A stretch of DNA of 47,437 nucleotides, taken from positions 1 through 47,437 of the forward strand of contig JAJZZA010000021.1 in the NCBI GenBank assembly GCA_021797825.1, read 5' to 3'. A model generated the notes under the pieces. It had not been told where the DNA came from. It worked only from the letters and a program-made list of their open reading frames with translations, and made no database searches. Position 1 is the first letter of the stretch; every line of letters begins with the position of its first letter. A program made the translations under genes and the position numbers. Source of the DNA: Bacillota bacterium (GTDB lineage: Bacteria; Bacillota; Sulfobacillia; Sulfobacillales; Sulfobacillaceae). Below, piece by piece: positions 17,779 through 24,914 of this stretch.

Positions 17779-18474
17779 TCATCGCCGGAGTTCGGTGGAT
17801 GTTGCGCGATGGCGCCACAGAGCGGCCAAGCCGGGCCGGTTTTGCCAAGGCGGCCGCGGCGCGGTGAGGACCGCCGATGGCGGCAGATTGAGGCTGTTGC
17901 CGGTGATTTGGGATAGGGCGGAAAATTGGTTGGCATGGCCGGCGGGCGCCGGGGAGGGGGCGGTCCCTACCGCGACGCACCCAAAACACGCCGAAGTGAC
18001 ACAGGCCTGCCACTGGCCGAGTTCGGGACCGTTTGCCGCCAGATAGCGCACCACCGGCGAGGCGGTGGCCACCACCTGCGTGACGACTCCCGAAGTTTGC
18101 AAGGCAAAGACCCCGGTCATTTGCCCAATGATGGTCAGGAAGCTGGGGTTGGCCGCGATGGTCACCGCTACGTCGAACTGGCCGCAAGCGACCGGTTGGG
18201 GGAATGGACCGGCCAGAGGCACAGGTCCTTCGGGTGTGAAAGCGAGGGTTAGCGATTCCGCAAGACAGAGATTTTGCAGCACCCGTTCCGTTTTCACACA
18301 GGTCAACTCAAAAACCGGCTGCGGATCGGCCAGGGCTGCCAGCACGATCAGGTCGGCTGGCGCGGTCTGGGCCAGTTCGACACAGAGGCCAAGAGAACAC
18401 AGGAATTGAAGGGTTCCGGTTTGGATGCGGTTGGATGATATTTGGGCCATATTCGAAAAGGGCATGACTTGCAC
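17779..18474 (-). CDS. Unrecognised Cys-containing protein within the glycan cluster
   Basis: 231 aa, no signal peptide and no membrane helix. The start is a GTG close to AAAGGT; an ATG at 18465 is equally possible. The first ~170 residues are rich in V, A, L, T with spaced Cys (FLCSLGLCVELAQ, LTCVKTERVLQNLCLAESL, VACGQFDVAVTI, ACVTSACFGCVAVG); the tail is basic and Pro-rich. The CVKTERV-x3-C pattern recalls some uncharacterised spore-surface proteins of Bacillota, but this is only a resemblance. It begins 9 bases after the GT4 gene stop, suggesting co-expression. No function is assigned. Confidence 0.6.
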   Translation of the reverse strand: MQVMPFSNMAQISSNRIQTGTLQFLCSLGLCVELAQTAPADLIVLAALADPQPVFELTCVKTERVLQNLCLAESLTLAFTPEGPVPLAGPFPQPVACGQFDVAVTIAANPSFLTIIGQMTGVFALQTSGVVTQVVATASPVVRYLAANGPELGQWQACVTSACFGCVAVGTAPSPAPAGHANQFSALSQITGNSLNLPPSAVLTAPRPPWQNRPGLAALWRHRATSTELRR

Positions 18475-18483
18475 CGACCTTTG

Positions 18484-19602
18484 CTAAAGGGTGTCGGCTA
18501 TCACCCGCGACCACCGCGCGCGCCATCGCTCCAAACTGAAGGTTTCCGCCACTTCGCGGGCATGGCTGCCCAAACGCCGGCGCCCAGCCGGATCGTTGAT
18601 TAACCGCTCGGTGGCATCGCGCAACGCCTGTGCGGTGGGTTCAATCAAAAGACCGCTATAGCCGTCTTGAATGAGGTCGGAGAGGCCGCCGACCCAGGTG
18701 GTAATGACGGCGGCGCCGCTGGCCATCGCCTCCAGGCACGACAGCGAGGTGCCCTCGCTGGACTTGGTCGGGATCCACACAATATCCGAAAAGCGATAGA
18801 GCTCAGGCATGAGGTGGGGGGGAAGCCAGTAATAAAAGACGCGGTCGTGCGAGGCAGCCCAGGCGGTGAGCGTCCGTTCCATCGCGTCGTCGTGGGCGCG
18901 TCCGACAAAATGGACTTCGGCGTCGGGATGGGCTTCGGTAACCCAAAGGGCCGCCTTGCCCGCCTCATTGATTCCCCGCACCGTGGTAGCCCGCCGCGGG
19001 AAGACGATGCGGATTCTCTCATGGGGACTTTGGTTGGCCGTATGCTTCGGCGCGAAGGCGGCGGCGTCAACGAAATTAGGGATATAATGGAATTTTTGCG
19101 CCAGAATGGGCCAGGTCGCTCGCGCCCAGTTAATCGTCGCGGTGTCAACCGAAACGACCGACTTGACGCCTCCGATCGCCAACTGCAGGCGGCGCAGCCA
19201 TTCTTCACGGTCTGGTTGGCCGGGAAGAAATTTGTCGACCCCGGGGTGGTCCCAGTAGATCCCGTGCGATACGGAGATGCTGTTGGCAAATACCGTGGGG
19301 TAGGCCAGATACATCACGAAGTAAATGGCGCCGTCGGCGTCGACCGCCTGTTCAAAGAAGACCTGGTTCAGATGCGGCATGGTCTGATAGGGGGTTTCGG
19401 TTTCCGGAACGCCACGAATGGGCACCCCCGGGATAATTTCCTTCCGCCAGTTATCCCCGACCTGCCACCATTCCACGCCGTAGTCCATGTCCAACAAGAG
19501 TCTGGTGAGTTCGGCCCCGTAGCGCTCGGCTCCGCCGTACACCTGCCGGGCGCCCGAGGGTTCAAAATGGTTTGATGTCAAAATCGCAATCCGCTTTTTC
19601 AT
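18484..19602 (-). CDS. GT4-family glycosyltransferase
   Basis: 372 aa, GT-B fold. N-terminus MKKRIAILTSNHFEPSGARQ leads into VYGGAERYGAELTRLL, the nucleotide-sugar/acceptor loop of GT4 enzymes; the C-terminal domain has RIRIVFPRRATTVRGINEA, EGTSLSCLEAMASGAAVIT (EX7E) and VGGLSDLIQDGYSGLL. The ATG at 19602 has AAAGGAG about ten bases upstream; the longer frame is not supported. Lies between the TasA/CalY-like gene and the unrecognised Cys-containing protein. Confidence 0.87.
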   Translation of the reverse strand: MKKRIAILTSNHFEPSGARQVYGGAERYGAELTRLLLDMDYGVEWWQVGDNWRKEIIPGVPIRGVPETETPYQTMPHLNQVFFEQAVDADGAIYFVMYLAYPTVFANSISVSHGIYWDHPGVDKFLPGQPDREEWLRRLQLAIGGVKSVVSVDTATINWARATWPILAQKFHYIPNFVDAAAFAPKHTANQSPHERIRIVFPRRATTVRGINEAGKAALWVTEAHPDAEVHFVGRAHDDAMERTLTAWAASHDRVFYYWLPPHLMPELYRFSDIVWIPTKSSEGTSLSCLEAMASGAAVITTWVGGLSDLIQDGYSGLLIEPTAQALRDATERLINDPAGRRRLGSHAREVAETFSLERWRARWSRVIADTL

Positions 19603-19647
19603 CGACACAACACTCCTTTGGGCGGGAATCCCTAACAGCCAATCACT

Positions 19648-19673
19648 AGGGGAGGCACGCACGCGCCTCCCCT
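19648..19673 (-). terminator. Hairpin after the TasA/CalY-like gene (weak terminator or attenuator)
   Basis: AGGGGAGGC (19648-19656) pairs with GCCTCCCCT (19665-19673) around an 8-base loop, about 50 bases past the stop of the TasA/CalY-like gene and before the glycosyltransferase start. On the minus strand no long T-run follows, so read-through is likely. It could set a high first-gene to low downstream-gene expression ratio. Confidence 0.5.
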
Positions 19674-19723
19674 CCCTTGGTTGGAACCCTTCGTTCGATT
19701 CGCGAGCGGCAAAGTGCGCCCGG

Positions 19724-20191
19724 CTACGAAAGCCCCACGAATACGATGTCGAATCCCACGTCGATACCTTGGTAGGTAGACGACGCCGAGGACGGGAGAT
19801 TAACCGCGAACTGAACGTTTTCGTTGCCGGTGGCCAGCGTGAGCGACTGCCCGGGACTGGTGGGTTGATCGATCAGGTTGTACATGCTGCCGGCAAAAAC
19901 CGGGGAGGCCGTGGCACTGGGAGACCCAGCGGTGACACTGACCACCAATTCTTTGACCAGGCGAGTGGCGGCCGCGGTGGTCGTGGTCGCTGTCGGCGAC
20001 CAGTTGATGGTGACTTGATAGAACTCATCGACGGTGCCCGTGTTCGACACGTTGGCCACCCCGGTGACACTGGATCCGGGGGTGAAATTGGACGCGGTGA
20101 TGATCGCGCTGACCGGCGATACCGTCAGCGAGGTGGTGGCGGTGCTGGTGGTATTGCCGGACGGGTCGACCGTTGCGAACGAAAAAGCCAT
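19724..20191 (-). CDS. CalY/TasA-like surface protein without signal peptide
   Basis: 155 aa, low in charged residues and rich in S, T, V, A, with beta-strand patterns. The segment ASNFTPGSSVTGVANVSNTGTVDEFY and the ending LPSSASSTYQGIDVGFDIVF match the layout of the camelysin/TasA fibre family (N-proximal SNTGT-type strand, C-terminal Y/QG-x-D-V-F strand). Unlike TasA or CalY, it begins MAFSFATVDPSG with no signal peptide, so it would remain in the cell or mother cell unless released otherwise. Very strong AAAGGAGG before the ATG suggests high expression. First gene of the minus-strand glycan cluster. Confidence 0.65.
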   Translation of the reverse strand: MAFSFATVDPSGNTTSTATTSLTVSPVSAIITASNFTPGSSVTGVANVSNTGTVDEFYQVTINWSPTATTTTAAATRLVKELVVSVTAGSPSATASPVFAGSMYNLIDQPTSPGQSLTLATGNENVQFAVNLPSSASSTYQGIDVGFDIVFVGLS

Positions 20192-20661
20192 GGATACACC
20201 TCCTTTGCTGTGGCAAATAGTGGAACCCTATCCACTAACCTATCAGTATGAGATTGTCGTCCCCCGTGTGAATGGAACCGAGGATTGGCGTCACACATGT
20301 TTTCGCGGAGGCGTCGAGAACGCTTGCGGGTTCAACGCGGTCCCACAATGAGCCTGGTGGGCGCCAGGCGACGGGAAGGCCGGTTTGCCGTGCTGTTCGC
20401 TGTCCGAAAATCGCGGGCCGCCGGTTGGCAGCCCGCTCAGCGGCCGCACGCCGAAATTCCCGTCGGCCCCTTTTGCGGTGGATAAGGCGGGGCGAAGCGG
20501 CTAACCGGTCGATCCCACCACCGGGGCGGAGATTGGCCTGAAGTGCGACGTTGTCCGCGGGCCGAAGGGTTGCGGGCAGAACGAACGGCGCCCAACTGCC
20601 GGGGAACCTGGTGGCACCCGCCTTACCAGGTTAAAGGCCTGGTCGTCCCAACCCGGCAGCC
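20192..20661. other. Intergenic region upstream of the TasA/CalY-like gene
   Basis: Roughly 470 bases with no supported gene. The left end is the leader of the TasA/CalY-like gene and contains the dyad at 20218-20237. A sequence CATACTGATA on the minus strand around 20245 could be a -10 of a sporulation sigma factor, but no matching -35 is evident. Confidence 0.45.
20218..20237 (-). promoter_or_regulatory. Dyad in the leader of the TasA/CalY-like gene
   Basis: TAGTGGA (20218-20224) and TCCACTA (20231-20237) form a 7-bp perfect dyad with a 6-base centre, 26 bases ahead of the start codon and upstream of the ribosome binding site. Could be an operator or a 5' stabilising hairpin of a highly expressed mRNA. 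Confidence 0.45.
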
Positions 20662-21185
20662 TGTGCAGAATTGCGGGGAATGAACGTCGGTGGGCGCCAC
20701 ATCAAGATGGACTGGCTCCAAGAGGTTTTTGTGGAGTCGGGGTTGACTAAGCCAAAAACCGTGCCGGCCGGGGCAACGGGCTTGTTGCCGCTGCGGGCGC
20801 CGGGCCGGCACGCTAAACGCCATCATCGACCGCAGGTTTCCCGAGCCGCCCGGATGAGGCATTGGGATTTTGCTCAGCACGGCCGCGATCCCCCAGGCGC
20901 TAGTCGATACCTAGCCCTTTACGGACACGGCCGTGACCTTCCCCGCGCGGTTCTAGGTGACCTTTTTGGGAGACGCCCCCACCCTTCGCCGAAACCGGCG
21001 ATTCCCCGCCGGGTGCCAGTTTTTCCGTTGTCCGGGTTATGGATCGCGAAGCGTGCAGCGTCCTCGGCTAGGGCTCGGGTGTGGAAGCCCCCAACTCATG
21101 GGATTTCTCAGCAAGCGGTTCGGTCAAGATTTCACCACCATAAAATGGCATAACCGGAAAAAATGGTCGGGTATCGCTAATTTGG
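20662..21185 (+). pseudogene. Broken DUF1697 gene
   Basis: The N-terminal signature of DUF1697 (ELRGMNVGGRHIKMDWLQEVF) is readable from about 20662. Further on, in another frame from about 20945, the later family parts VTFLGDAPTL and FLSKRFGQDFTTIKWHNRKK (the TTRNW-like motif region) appear. The middle is eroded and the two parts are in different frames, so the gene has at least one indel and divergent sequence. No intact protein is possible. Confidence 0.7.
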
Positions 21186-21251
21186 ATTCCCCCGCGCCGC
21201 TCGCCCAACGGGCTCTCGCGCGGGCAAGCTCAACGCCGCAGGCAACCCGGC

Positions 21252-21536
21252 TTAAGGGATGAGACCGCTGTCGCGAAGTCTTCCGAGCACGGCCGCGCTG
21301 TCGCCGGTAATCACAAATATCTCTTGGGCCGCGCCGCTAGAGCGTCCGATCAGCTTAAACCCGCTGGCGGTGATATATTGAAAGCTAAAGCCCATGGATG
21401 ACCCCGCCTTGGGATTGATGGTTCCCGGGATGATCCCGTCGACCATATCCAGATTGGCCAAAAAGGCCAGCCCGGGCTCGAGCTCTTTGAGCACGTGGTG
21501 CCGCCGTTTGATCTTGGAGTGCCGGAATTTCGCCAT
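21252..21536 (-). CDS. DUF2103 family protein (predicted metal-binding)
   Basis: 94 aa, small basic-to-neutral cytoplasmic protein. Begins MAKFRHSKIKRRHHVLKELE, and continues with VDGIIPGTINPKAG, typical of COG4031/DUF2103, whose function is unknown. The ATG at 21536 was chosen on family length; AGGTGAG precedes it. A TACAAT -10 element (21556-21561, minus strand) lies 19 bases upstream of the start with no good -35, implying a very short leader. Confidence 0.78.
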   Translation of the reverse strand: MAKFRHSKIKRRHHVLKELEPGLAFLANLDMVDGIIPGTINPKAGSSMGFSFQYITASGFKLIGRSSGAAQEIFVITGDSAAVLGRLRDSGLIP

Positions 21537-21866
21537 CCGTCTCTCACCTAAGCAAATTGTATCATGGCGCGGCAGATCGGAACGGGCGGGAAGTTTGCGA
21601 TTGGGGCGGCACCGTCGGGTTTGCACGCGGCGGGGAGATCGAGAACGTCAGTGTCCGCATTGTTCGGGGCTGCATGCGCCCCGCATCGCTTGGTCGCCGG
21701 GGACCGCAATCAGCCCCGTGTTTGACCGCCGAGGGGGGCACGCGAGACGTCGACCCCAATCAAGCCAAACCGGCACGGTGGCAAGTCAAGGCGGGTTGCT
21801 TGGCGGGGAGCTAGGGGTTCTGCCTGCGTGCGCTCGGCGCGCGTCTCCCGTGGGGACGGGCCGCGG

Positions 21867-22544
21867 TTACGACAAGTTGGACAAGTGGGCAAAGCGTTCG
21901 CGCCATCCGCGCGGCTCGTGGGTGACGGCCTCGGGCAGGCGAATGTCTTCCCAACTGTCAACCACCAGACTTCCATTTTCCACGCGTGCATATTCCGGGG
22001 CATCGTCGCGACTTTCGTCACCGAGCGCCATGATGCTGCCCACGCGAATTTGGGTGGGTTGAAAGCGGAGCGCGTAAATAGCCCGGGTGATGTCATCCGG
22101 TTGACCAGCCAGCACCAATCCGCGAAGCCAACCAAATACCATCACGTCGCCTCCCGCGACGACCGTGGCCCCGGGGTTGACGTCGCCAATGATGATCACG
22201 TCGCCGTTGTGGGTAACGCGTTGACCGGAGCGAATGGTATGCCGGATGATTTGGGGCGCCTCTGGGGGCGTTTGACGCGGTTCCAGCGCCAATAGCGTAT
22301 TGGCTTTGTCCGTCTGTTCAATCCCTCGCAGGGTAAGCGCGGGGAATCCCGCGAAAACCTCGGCGATATTCTGAAACAACGCGGCGCTTAAGGGAATGCC
22401 GTCAATCTCCACCAGCAGCCCGGACTGGCCCAAAAACTCGGCCCGCTCAGCCAGCGTGCGTCTTAAATCGACTAAGAGCGCTTCCTCACTTTTAGCCCCG
22501 CGCGCGATGATGCGCAAACCGCGTCGATCGCCTTTTATTTCCAC
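21867..22544 (-). CDS. minC: Septum site-determining protein MinC
   Basis: 225 aa. Inhibitor of FtsZ ring assembly that, with MinD, keeps division at mid-cell. The N-terminal domain (VEIKGDRRGLRIIARG to FLGQSGLLVEIDG) is followed by the C-terminal beta-helix: HTIRSGQRVTHNGDVIIIGD, VNPGATVVAGGDVMVFGWLRG, then RVGSIMALGDE. GTG at 22544 is chosen for AGGAGGGG just upstream; the longer frame runs into the neighbouring gene. No minD or minE adjoins it in the window, which is unusual. Confidence 0.92.
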   Translation of the reverse strand: MEIKGDRRGLRIIARGAKSEEALLVDLRRTLAERAEFLGQSGLLVEIDGIPLSAALFQNIAEVFAGFPALTLRGIEQTDKANTLLALEPRQTPPEAPQIIRHTIRSGQRVTHNGDVIIIGDVNPGATVVAGGDVMVFGWLRGLVLAGQPDDITRAIYALRFQPTQIRVGSIMALGDESRDDAPEYARVENGSLVVDSWEDIRLPEAVTHEPRGWRERFAHLSNLS

Positions 22545-22671
22545 GTTGTGCCCCTCCTGCTGACAGCGTGTTGCCCGAAACCGTACGGTCCGACAAGTAA
22601 CGGATAATTCTACAGCAATGCCAGATATTCCTGCCGACGGGTCGCAGGAGTTTGCGGGCCTTGTGCGACCA

Positions 22672-23379
22672 TTAGCGACGGCGGGGACCCGGCGTTTTAT
22701 CCGGCAGCAGATGCCGCACATCGTAGCCCGCCCGAATTTCTCGCGCTCCCCAGTGGGACCTGGGGCAGGTTTCCGTCCAAGAACCGTCGGCTCTTAGGTA
22801 CCGAATCGGTCGACTCTCCGCCTCCCCCCGGGAACGGACAACGGTCGCCGGCAGGGTTCCCGCCCAGGTGCGCAGCATTTTGGCGTCGGAGGCCAAACCT
22901 CGCGCTGGGCGGCATTGGATCGGGAACTCCAGCCCGGACTGTTCGCACCAGGCCTGGATTCGCGCCAGCCGCAGCGACTGGCCTTGCGCCACCACGATGA
23001 GGCCGGGCGGCGGGTCGCCGCGATAACCGTCAAGCTTGGCCAGCCATTGCCGGCGGTTTTCTTTACCGGTATCCACCTCGATCGGGATGGCACGGTCTGT
23101 CCCGGCGAACAACACCAGCGCATCGGCTTGCACGCGACCGGCGGGGACGGTATGCCAGGCGGCCAACTCGGGCCGCAAATCAAGATAGGTCTGGCTGACT
23201 GCCACCCGGTGCCCCATGCGGGCTCCCCGGCCAAAGCGCGCGCGGTCCCAAATCGCTCCCTGATAGACGACCACATCGGCGGTTTGTTGAATCTCGGCGA
23301 TTGTTGTGCGCCAGCCCGTAAACAACTGATCGTCGGTAAGCACGCCCACCAGCCGCAGCACATCCTGCCAAGGCGGCAT
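22672..23379 (-). CDS. Replication-relaxation-like protein
   Basis: 235 aa. Resembles the replication-relaxation family (PF13814), small proteins beside conjugation ATPases on plasmids and integrative elements. A short N-terminal helix-turn-helix-like part (LRLVGVLTDDQLFTGW) is followed by HRVAVSQTYLDLRPELAAW, RVQADALVLF and the family's IPIEVDTGKENRRQWLAKLDGY core. The C-terminus is Arg-rich. The ATG overlaps nothing but starts 2 bases after the coupling-protein stop; GGAGGA lies inside that gene. Probably made from the same mRNA. Role inferred from the family only. Confidence 0.68.
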   Translation of the reverse strand: MPPWQDVLRLVGVLTDDQLFTGWRTTIAEIQQTADVVVYQGAIWDRARFGRGARMGHRVAVSQTYLDLRPELAAWHTVPAGRVQADALVLFAGTDRAIPIEVDTGKENRRQWLAKLDGYRGDPPPGLIVVAQGQSLRLARIQAWCEQSGLEFPIQCRPARGLASDAKMLRTWAGTLPATVVRSRGEAESRPIRYLRADGSWTETCPRSHWGAREIRAGYDVRHLLPDKTPGPRRR

Positions 23380-23381
23380 GG

Positions 23382-24818
23382 TCAGGATTCCTCCAGCGAA
23401 TGGTAGGGCAAGCGCACGACGGTGGGCCGGCGAAGGTGCCCGCCGCGGGTCGTTTGGACGATGGCGCGGCCTCGGCGCAGTGTCCGCAGATCGGCAGGGA
23501 GAAGGTAGGGCGCCGCTTGCCGGCTGAATACCTCCGTGTCCTGCGCCGACAGGCCTCCCAGCAGGATGCGCTGGCGGGCATTGCTCAAAATTGCCGCGGA
23601 GAGGGTGGGGGAGAGTTGGCCCAGGTCTTGATGGGCCAAGACCAAACCCGTCCGATACCCGCGCGCCAAAGCCAAAAAATCGCTGAGATCAGGAGTCACA
23701 TACTGGTGAAACTCGTCCAGGTACAAAAAGGCCGGAGGGGTGTGTTGATGAAGCGGCCGTCGATAAACCGCCATGGCCAGACCGTGCCACAGCAGGGTTC
23801 CCAAAATGCGCGCCGACTCACCGAGACGGGCCAGCGACAGCGGGGCGATCACAACCCATCCGTATTGCAGCACGGTATCCCAGTCAAAATCCGGGGGCCC
23901 GACAATGGCCCGCCGGATCGACGGGTTGAGGAGCAACAATTCCAGCCGGTTCAGCAGGCCCTGGCGTTGCTCTTGCGCGGTGCGGGCGGAGAGCTGGCCG
24001 ACTTGGTCGCGAAAATATGCTAAGGCGCGCTCATCGTGCAATTGCGCTAAAATATCGCGGCGAAACCCTTCCCGTCGCAGGAAATCCACCACGGAGGTTA
24101 AGTCGGCGTCGGCGCCCAGGACGTCTTTGACGGCCAAAACCGCGTAAATCAGCTGGACCCGGGAGGTGACCGCATAGAAGGGATGCCCGGCCTCGCTGAC
24201 TTGGTTCAAGGCCCAAGCCAGGCCCTCCGCCGCCACTGCGCCCGGACCGCTTAACGGATTATAGCGCGGGCAATCCGGGCGGTCCGGGTCGAAGAAAACC
24301 ACGGTGCGCCGGCTGGCGAGCGCCTGTTGGTAAGCAGCCCGGCTCAAATCCCCTTTGGGTTCGATAAGAATGACCCCGTGGTCATTTGACAAGTCGTGTG
24401 CGAGCATGGGCATCAACACACTGGAGGATTTCCCGGAACCGGTTGGGCCGACCACGTGGGTATGAAGAAACCGGTCGGACAGGGGCAGGGTGAGGACGGG
24501 CAGCGAGTGACGCAAAAAAGGCCAGAGGACCAGGATAGACATCCCCCCGCAGGCCATGGCCAGCGCCAGGGGGTGCCGATAGGTTAAAACCAGGCTGGCG
24601 GCTCCCAGCCCCAGCGAACGGCGCCACCCGGTGAATGCGGCACCCGCCAAGGCGGTGATCGCACCGCCGATTTCTAGCGGCGGCGAAATCAAAGGCCCCC
24701 CGCCGGGGCCGGCTAACGCCCCGGCAATGGTGGCGGCCACGGAGACGATCGCCAAATAGGAAATGGTGAGGGCCCAGAACGCCTGGGCCGCCCACAGCCG
24801 TGCTTGCCTGTTACCCAT
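23382..24818 (-). CDS. VirD4/TraG-type coupling ATPase (conjugation-type)
   Basis: 478 aa membrane-anchored ATPase. Four N-terminal hydrophobic segments, then HTHVVGPTGSGKSSSVLMPML (Walker A), VILIEPKGDLSRAAYQQAL, PRYNPLSG, FLYLDEFHQYVTP (Walker B, ELDEF-like), and GLVLAHQDLGQLSPTLS with the C-terminal ILLGGLSAQDTEVFS. This is the layout of TraG/TraD/VirD4 proteins that feed DNA or proteins into type IV secretion. No relaxase, channel genes, integrase or oriT are seen nearby, so it may be a relic or a chromosomal two-gene unit. Confidence 0.85.
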   Translation of the reverse strand: MGNRQARLWAAQAFWALTISYLAIVSVAATIAGALAGPGGGPLISPPLEIGGAITALAGAAFTGWRRSLGLGAASLVLTYRHPLALAMACGGMSILVLWPFLRHSLPVLTLPLSDRFLHTHVVGPTGSGKSSSVLMPMLAHDLSNDHGVILIEPKGDLSRAAYQQALASRRTVVFFDPDRPDCPRYNPLSGPGAVAAEGLAWALNQVSEAGHPFYAVTSRVQLIYAVLAVKDVLGADADLTSVVDFLRREGFRRDILAQLHDERALAYFRDQVGQLSARTAQEQRQGLLNRLELLLLNPSIRRAIVGPPDFDWDTVLQYGWVVIAPLSLARLGESARILGTLLWHGLAMAVYRRPLHQHTPPAFLYLDEFHQYVTPDLSDFLALARGYRTGLVLAHQDLGQLSPTLSAAILSNARQRILLGGLSAQDTEVFSRQAAPYLLPADLRTLRRGRAIVQTTRGGHLRRPTVVRLPYHSLEES

Positions 24819-24914
24819 CGCTATTCCCCCCGCCTCCGTTTTGTTGGGTCCGCAGCCAGGACCGTCGCGGGATTCGAGCCGGATGGGAAAAATCTGTTCG
24901 ACTGGAGACTTCGG

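Noticed and set aside
20671-21153. Intact 160-aa protein
   Set aside because: Only its N-terminal part matches DUF1697; the rest of the family signal lies in a different frame, so it is a pseudogene and not a new gene.
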